Part shown: positions 59,728 through 64,000 of the stretch, one piece after another
How positions within the stretch are numbered: the stretch's first letter is position 1
Layout of the letters: each line of letters opens with the position of its first letter
Assembly: GCA_035519535.1 (NCBI GenBank)
Contig: DATIWF010000141.1
Location: 7,538-71,537 of the forward strand
Source of the DNA: DATEGZ01 sp035519535
Lineage (GTDB): Bacteria > Acidobacteriota > Vicinamibacteria > Vicinamibacterales > SCN-69-37
Direction: 5' to 3'
Length of the DNA: 64,000 nucleotides
Notes under the pieces: model-generated
Database searches by the model: none
Seen by the model: the letters and a program-made list of their open reading frames with translations, nothing else
Told to the model about the DNA's origin: nothing
Translations under genes and position numbers: made by a program

Positions 59728-60846
59728 TTACTGGCCCTTGCCCGCGGTCGCGTCCTTGTACGCCGCGGCGACGCCCGACGACGTCACGTAGTTGTCGAAG
59801 ATGAACCCGAGGTTCTGCGACGTGCCGGCGAACTGACGCTTGAGCTCGTCCAGGTTGACGCTCTTTCTCACTTGCGGCAGCGTCTCGCCGCGCGCCACGG
59901 CCGCCTCGACCTGCGACTTGATCGACGCGAGCAGGGCGATCTCCTGGCGCACGTACTTGTCGTCGTGCATCACGGGTCCGTGGCCGGGGATGAAAATCGC
60001 CGGTTTCAACGCCAGCAGCTTGTCGAGCGTCGCGCCGAACTCGAGCGGGTGCGACGTCGATCCAATCAGAGGAATCGGCGAGACCACGAGATCGCCGGTG
60101 ATCGCGATGCGCTCGGCCGGCAGCCACACGACAAGATCCGCCGCCGTGTGCGCACGCCCGAGAAAGAGCACGTCGATCTCCCGCTTCCCGCGCTTGAGCG
60201 TCAGCGACTTGTCCACGATCGTCGTCGGCATGACCACCTGAATCGACGGCGCTTCGGCGAAGTAGCGCTGCGCGGCCGCGATGTCGCTGAGGTAGCTCGT
60301 CCGCTCCTCGTCGGTCAGGACGTTGCCGGTCAGGCTCTTGCGCTGGTCCACCGACATCTGGAGCTGCTGCACCATCTGCGGCCCCATCTTCACGAGCTGC
60401 TCGCGGTTCGACGCGCCGATCGTCGGCAGATCCTGCAGCGTGCTCGCTTGACCGATGAATTCCACGCCCGGGAACGCGTCGCGGTAGACCTGGTTGCCGA
60501 TGATGTGGTCGTCGTGCCAGTGCGTGTTGACGACGGCCGTCACCGGCTTCGTCGTGATCGCGCGCAAGGCCGCCAGCGACTCGCGGGCCGATCCGGGCGT
60601 GATGTTCGTGTCGACGACGACCACGTCGGCGTCGTTGATCAGAAAGATGCTGTTGGCATTGAAGAAGAGCCCGGGTGGCTCCGTCCGAATCGCCGCGTAC
60701 ACGCCGGCGGCGATCTTCTGGACGTCGATGTGCGGCGAGCTCTGCGGCGTCCCTGCCGACTGGCGGCGCGCTGCCGTAACGCCGGTGATCGTGAACAATG
60801 CGAGCAGGACGACGACGAAGGACCCTCGCGATCGCATGCGGATCAT
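59728..60846 (-). CDS. Exported metallo-beta-lactamase-fold hydrolase
   Basis: The 372-residue protein has a signal peptide (GSFVVVLLALFTITGVTA) and the MBL zinc motif NTHWHDDHIIG. Later ligands are visible in FLGRAHTAADL, ITGDLVV and IPGHGPV. It is of the general MBL/quinoprotein-relay type, not a recognisable beta-lactamase. ATG 60846 overlaps the FkbM-type gene stop as ATGA. It is the last gene of the Rieske operon. Confidence 0.9.
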   Translation of the reverse strand: MIRMRSRGSFVVVLLALFTITGVTAARRQSAGTPQSSPHIDVQKIAAGVYAAIRTEPPGLFFNANSIFLINDADVVVVDTNITPGSARESLAALRAITTKPVTAVVNTHWHDDHIIGNQVYRDAFPGVEFIGQASTLQDLPTIGASNREQLVKMGPQMVQQLQMSVDQRKSLTGNVLTDEERTSYLSDIAAAQRYFAEAPSIQVVMPTTIVDKSLTLKRGKREIDVLFLGRAHTAADLVVWLPAERIAITGDLVVSPIPLIGSTSHPLEFGATLDKLLALKPAIFIPGHGPVMHDDKYVRQEIALLASIKSQVEAAVARGETLPQVRKSVNLDELKRQFAGTSQNLGFIFDNYVTSSGVAAAYKDATAGKGQ

Positions 60847-61730
60847 TGTGCCATGCGTGCCGCGCACGGACTCGCCGGCATCGTCTTGACTCGCGCGATG
60901 AACTCGTTCGGCAGCGCGAGGATGTCCGCTTCCGGCCAGACAGCCGTCAGCGGCTCGAGCGCGTCAACCCGGCGGCGGAGGACGCCGAGGGTGATCTGGT
61001 CCGCCCGACGCCGGAAGAACGAGTAGCCCTCGGGAAACAGCGCGCGTCCCGAGTCCCCGCGCGACCACTCGACGAAGACCAGCGGGCGACGGGTCGCCAG
61101 CGTCCGACTGAACCCGCGCAGGACCTCGCGCTCGAAGCCCTCCGCGTCGATCTTGATGAAGCTGACGCGATCCGCCGACGCCTCCGCGATGACGTCGTCT
61201 CCCCGGCGGATCGGGAGCGAGATTGTCCGGCCGCCCTGTCCCTCGCCGAACCGGCCCATCCCCGTGTTGTGTCCGGCGGCGGGCAGGTAGGGTGCGGTGC
61301 CGTCCTGGGCGCCAAGGCCGCAGACGACGACGGTGACGTTGGTCAGCGCGTTGTCCGCGATCTTCTGACGCAGCCGCTCGATGAGCGGCGGGAAGGGCTC
61401 GATCGCGATGACGCGTTGCGAACGCGTCGCCGCGAAGAGCGTGTGATGGCCGACGTTCGCCCCGACGTCCACGAAGACGGGATCGTCCAGACACGCGAGC
61501 AGATCGCCGATGAGCTCGAGGTCGTCGCGTTCGTACGCGCCGTAGTAGTAGGTGCTCCAGTCGATGAAGGTGTCGAAGTTGCCGCGATAGCTTGCGCCGT
61601 AGAACGGCACGACGAACTCCTCGGACGTCGTGTGGTCAGGATTGTCGAAGAAGCGCAGGACGCGATCGCGCAAGCCGAAGCGCAGGCCGCGCTGGTGCCC
61701 GAGCACGCGAAGCAGACGCCGCGTGAACAC
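60843..61730 (-). CDS. FkbM-family methyltransferase
   Basis: The 295-residue protein has the SAM motif VFVDVGANVGHHTLFAA near residue 90. It also has the FkbM pattern ISLPIRRGDDVIAEA and FIKIDAEGFEREVLRGF in the C-terminal half. Family members O-methylate sugars or polyketides. The start is GTG 61730, one base after the membrane-protein stop, and the end overlaps the MBL gene. Confidence 0.9.
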   Translation of the reverse strand: MFTRRLLRVLGHQRGLRFGLRDRVLRFFDNPDHTTSEEFVVPFYGASYRGNFDTFIDWSTYYYGAYERDDLELIGDLLACLDDPVFVDVGANVGHHTLFAATRSQRVIAIEPFPPLIERLRQKIADNALTNVTVVVCGLGAQDGTAPYLPAAGHNTGMGRFGEGQGGRTISLPIRRGDDVIAEASADRVSFIKIDAEGFEREVLRGFSRTLATRRPLVFVEWSRGDSGRALFPEGYSFFRRRADQITLGVLRRRVDALEPLTAVWPEADILALPNEFIARVKTMPASPCAARMAQ

Positions 61731-61731
61731 G

Positions 61732-62256
61732 TCAGAGCAGCAGCGCGACGCTCATCAGCGAGACGGTCACGATGAGCAGCACGGCCACGAACCGCGCGCC
61801 TGTCTGGCCGCGCTGCCGGGCCTGTTGCGCCGCCGCCAGCGTGGACGTCCGGGCCGCCGCGTCGGTCAGGCCCGCGGCCTCCCTCGACAGACGGCCGGCC
61901 CTCGCCATCGCCGGGCTGACCACCCCGGCGCCGAGGATCGCGGCGGCAAGCCCCAGCACCCCGCCGACGCCGAAGGTCAGCCCTGCGTGCGTCCGGCTGA
62001 TCTCCGGGCTGAGGCCGCCCGTGTAGCGCCAGTACAACCAGAAACCGGACACGACGGTGATGACGGCCATGATGGGAATGAAGGCGACCAGGCCGCGCCG
62101 CTCCAGGGCGGCCGTGACCTTGCCGCCCTCGGGTCCGGCTTCATGGACCGCCGGCATGAGGAAGAAGGCGCCGAACGCCGCCATGCCGACCCAGATCGCG
62201 CCGCACAGCACGTGCAGCACCCGCATCGTGAGATAGAACGTGGACACGATCGTCAC
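61732..62256 (-). CDS. Four-helix membrane protein of unknown function
   Basis: The 174-residue protein has about four membrane segments (MRVLHVLCGAIWVGMAAFGA; FIPIMAVITVVSGFWLYW; FGVGGVLGLAAAILGAGVVS; FVAVLLIVTVSLMSVALLL). The early His and GxxW pattern recalls small copper- or heme-linked membrane proteins such as the CopD/DUF2269 group, but no family is certain. GTG 62256 overlaps the Rieske gene stop (GTGA). Confidence 0.78.
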   Translation of the reverse strand: MTIVSTFYLTMRVLHVLCGAIWVGMAAFGAFFLMPAVHEAGPEGGKVTAALERRGLVAFIPIMAVITVVSGFWLYWRYTGGLSPEISRTHAGLTFGVGGVLGLAAAILGAGVVSPAMARAGRLSREAAGLTDAAARTSTLAAAQQARQRGQTGARFVAVLLIVTVSLMSVALLL

Positions 62257-63386
62257 TCTCCAATCGTGCGCAGGATGAACTGATCGAACGCGAACAGCAG
62301 GTCTTCACGATTCGAGTATGGGCCGGGCCGGTAGGCGGGCGAGCTGATGCCGGCCTGCGCGAGCTCGCAGACGTGCCAGTCCTGACGGTTCGTCATGTCC
62401 CAGAAGGACGTCACGTCCGAGAGATCGAAGCCGGCCTTCGCGCGCTCATCCGGATGCACGAGCCACTCGCAGACGATCCGCGTGCGATCCGGGGCGACCG
62501 GCCAGAGCGTGTGCGTGAGCACGTAGTCGGGATGGGGCGCGATCAGGAAGTTCGGGAAGATCGAGTAGTAGTAGACACGTCGGCGGTCGGCCGCCGAAAG
62601 GCCGGGCAGCGGGTCGCGGCGGCACACGCCGTCCATGGACATCGTGTCCACACCGTCGTTCAGATCCATCCGGCCGCCCATGTACGTCGCGCGAAGCGGC
62701 TCGTTCTCGCCGCTCAGGTAGTGCGACAGCTTGTTCAGCGTCGGGTGCAGGGTGGGACAGTGCAGGCACTCGTTGTAGTTCTGGACGATGAGCTTCCAGT
62801 TCGCGGCGACGTCGTAGTCGATCCGGTGGGCGCGCACGAGGTCCGCCATCTGCCAGGGCGCGAACGTCGCGGGCAGATCGCCGAGGTGATCGGCGAGTGA
62901 CGGGCCAGTCGACGCGAGCGACACGAAGACAAATCCGCTCCAGACGGCCGCACGCACGGCGCCAAGCGGGTAGTCCTCGCGGGCGAACCCGGGTGACCCG
63001 TCCATGTGCGGCGCGCCGATGAGCCGCCCTTCGTAGTCGTACGTCCACGCGTGATACGGGCACTGGATCGCGCCGCCGAGCTGGCCGGCCGGCTCGGCGC
63101 AGAGCCGCGTGCCGCGATGCCGGCAGACGTTGAAAAACGCGCGCACGTCCTCCTCGGCCGCGGCGCGCACGACGACGACGCTGTCGCCCGCGACCTCGCG
63201 GACGAGATAGTGGCCGCGGGCCGGCAGATCCTCGAGGCGTCCGACGCCCACCCACATGCGCCGGTAGAAGAACTCGCGCTCCTTGTCGAACAGGGCGCGA
63301 TCGGTGTAGTAACGCGCGGGAAGCGTGAGGGCCGTCGCCGGCAGGGTCTGACGGGACTTGAAGGCCATCGGTCGAAACTGAGCCAT
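62253..63386 (-). CDS. Rieske non-heme iron oxygenase, alpha-subunit type
   Basis: The 377-residue protein has a Rieske [2Fe-2S] domain with Cys-x-His in NVCRHRGTRLC and Cys-x2-His in IQCPYHAW. The catalytic domain has the mononuclear iron motif NYNECLHCPTLHP. This resembles stand-alone aromatic or choline/carnitine-type oxygenases. No ferredoxin or reductase gene is adjacent. The start may be ATG 63386 or ATG 63368. It heads a four-gene overlapping operon. Confidence 0.9.
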   Translation of the reverse strand: MAQFRPMAFKSRQTLPATALTLPARYYTDRALFDKEREFFYRRMWVGVGRLEDLPARGHYLVREVAGDSVVVVRAAAEEDVRAFFNVCRHRGTRLCAEPAGQLGGAIQCPYHAWTYDYEGRLIGAPHMDGSPGFAREDYPLGAVRAAVWSGFVFVSLASTGPSLADHLGDLPATFAPWQMADLVRAHRIDYDVAANWKLIVQNYNECLHCPTLHPTLNKLSHYLSGENEPLRATYMGGRMDLNDGVDTMSMDGVCRRDPLPGLSAADRRRVYYYSIFPNFLIAPHPDYVLTHTLWPVAPDRTRIVCEWLVHPDERAKAGFDLSDVTSFWDMTNRQDWHVCELAQAGISSPAYRPGPYSNREDLLFAFDQFILRTIGE

Positions 63387-63915
63387 GATAATCCACATGC
63401 GAATCCTCGCCCGGGCGGCGTGTGCGGTCGTGGTGCTCGCGTGGATGCTGGGTGCGCCGGCGCTTGCCGCCGCGCAGCAGCTCGTGATCGTCGTCCGCCA
63501 CGCCGAGCGCGCCGACGCAGGGGCGCCGCAGGGACGGATGACGGCCGCGCCGGATCCGCCGTTGTCGGCGGCCGGGAAGGCGCGGGCGGAGAAGCTCGCG
63601 AGCATGCTGTCGGCCGCCGGCGTCACGGCGATCTACACCACGGAGTTCAAGCGCACGCAGCAGACCGCCGCGCCGCTTGCCGCGATGCTCGGCGTCACGC
63701 CGAAGACGATGCCCTCGAATGACACGGCGGCGCTCGTGGCCGACCTCAGGGCCCGTCACGCCCGTGACATCGTGCTCGTCGTCGGGCACTCGAACACCGT
63801 GCCGGACGTCATCAAGGCGTTCGGCGGACCGGTTGTGACGATTGGCGACGACGAGTACGACAACGTGTTCATCGTCGTGCCCGCAACGGGAGCGTTCACG
63901 AGGATCAAGTTCTGA
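63385..63915 (+). CDS. Exported histidine phosphatase superfamily protein
   Basis: The protein of about 172-176 residues has a signal peptide (CAVVVLAWMLGAPALAAAQ). The phosphatase motif VVRHAERAD comes right after it, then PLSAAGKARAEKL and VVGHSNTVPDVI with the second catalytic His. It is an exported phosphoglycerate-mutase-like or phytase-like enzyme; the substrate is unknown. ATG 63397 is a likely start because ATG 63385 overlaps the divergent Rieske start. Confidence 0.85.
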   Translation: MIIHMRILARAACAVVVLAWMLGAPALAAAQQLVIVVRHAERADAGAPQGRMTAAPDPPLSAAGKARAEKLASMLSAAGVTAIYTTEFKRTQQTAAPLAAMLGVTPKTMPSNDTAALVADLRARHARDIVLVVGHSNTVPDVIKAFGGPVVTIGDDEYDNVFIVVPATGAFTRIKF

Positions 63916-63920
63916 GACAG

Positions 63921-63975
63921 GGCTGAAGCAGAAGGCAGAAGGCAGAAGGCAGAGGGCAGAAAGCAGAAGGCAAAG
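63921..63975. repeat. Heptamer repeat, GGCAGAA unit (second locus)
   Basis: GGCA or AGCA occurs at 63927, 63934, 63941, 63948, 63955, 63962 and 63969, an exact 7-bp period over seven units. The unit is identical to that at 23308-23351. The last unit runs into the AGGAGG ribosome site of the next gene. Confidence 0.9.
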
Positions 63976-63985
63976 GAGGCGCAAC

Positions 63986-64000
63986 GTGAAACGGCATCTT
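63986..64000 (+). CDS. Start of a gene cut by the window edge
   Basis: A GTG at 63986 follows AGGAGG at 63974-63979 by six bases and opens a frame reading MKRHL to the window end. Only five codons are visible, so nothing can be said about the product. Confidence 0.45.

Overview
The window is GC-rich, densely packed chromosomal DNA. It most resembles an Acidobacteriota genome of the Vicinamibacteria type. That placement is an inference from family content: a long ADOP/MacB-type permease, an adjacent DUF1501/DUF1800 pair, two large exported M14 carboxypeptidases with Gly-rich inserts, a tandem two-domain amidohydrolase, a PEP-CTERM protein and short-period intergenic repeats. No rRNA, tRNA, CRISPR array, prophage or transposase gene was seen.

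Positions 1-11.6 kb: the left edge holds a truncated tandem amidohydrolase, followed by a nearly complete arginine pathway in two divergent operons. The leftward operon is argC-argB-argD-argA-like-argJ-argF and the rightward one is argR-argG-argH. Several junctions are ATGA/GTGA stop-start overlaps. ARG-box-like palindromes sit on the start codons of both argC and argR, so the repressor probably controls both operons and itself.

Positions 11.7-31.5 kb: a receiver-less LuxR regulator is paired with an HtrA-like protein that lacks its catalytic triad. A lipoprotein amidase is divergent from a protein with DisA/DAC-type DGA and RHR motifs. Next come a patatin/GMC-oxidoreductase pair, an M20 peptidase, a Tet-type MFS pump, an overlapping DUF2007/GPx/SixA operon, envelope proteins, a cupredoxin, a giant M14 peptidase and a DadA-like oxidase.

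Positions 31.5-44.4 kb: an ADOP permease, PCD, MerR-DinB and a second M14 peptidase precede a patchier stretch. That stretch holds decayed SDR and VOC genes, TlpA, a PEP-CTERM protein, a type IV pilin behind a sigma-54-like promoter, and an orphan bacterial microcompartment shell protein downstream of a DSD1-type PLP enzyme. The control region of the last pair carries helically phased 10-11 bp repeats.

Positions 44.4-64 kb: DUF1501/DUF1800, a GNAT protein, a glycine-zipper lipoprotein (paralogue of the gene at 23.4-24.3 kb), two tandem phytoene-desaturase-like flavoproteins, two VOC proteins, a GcvT-like protein predicted to be leaderless, a near-perfect 118-bp palindromic element, a desaturase fused to a Rossmann-like domain, a membrane sulfatase-fold protein, an MFS carrier, and a tight Rieske oxygenase/membrane protein/FkbM/MBL operon.

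A recurrent feature is short tandem repeats in many intergenic gaps, mostly with a 7-bp period and sometimes 9, 10 or 11. Three unit families recur at separate loci. The best candidates for something undescribed are the DAC-like protein, the dead HtrA plus receiver-less LuxR pair, the BMC-H/DSD1 operon with its phased repeats, and the heptamer and palindromic repeat families.
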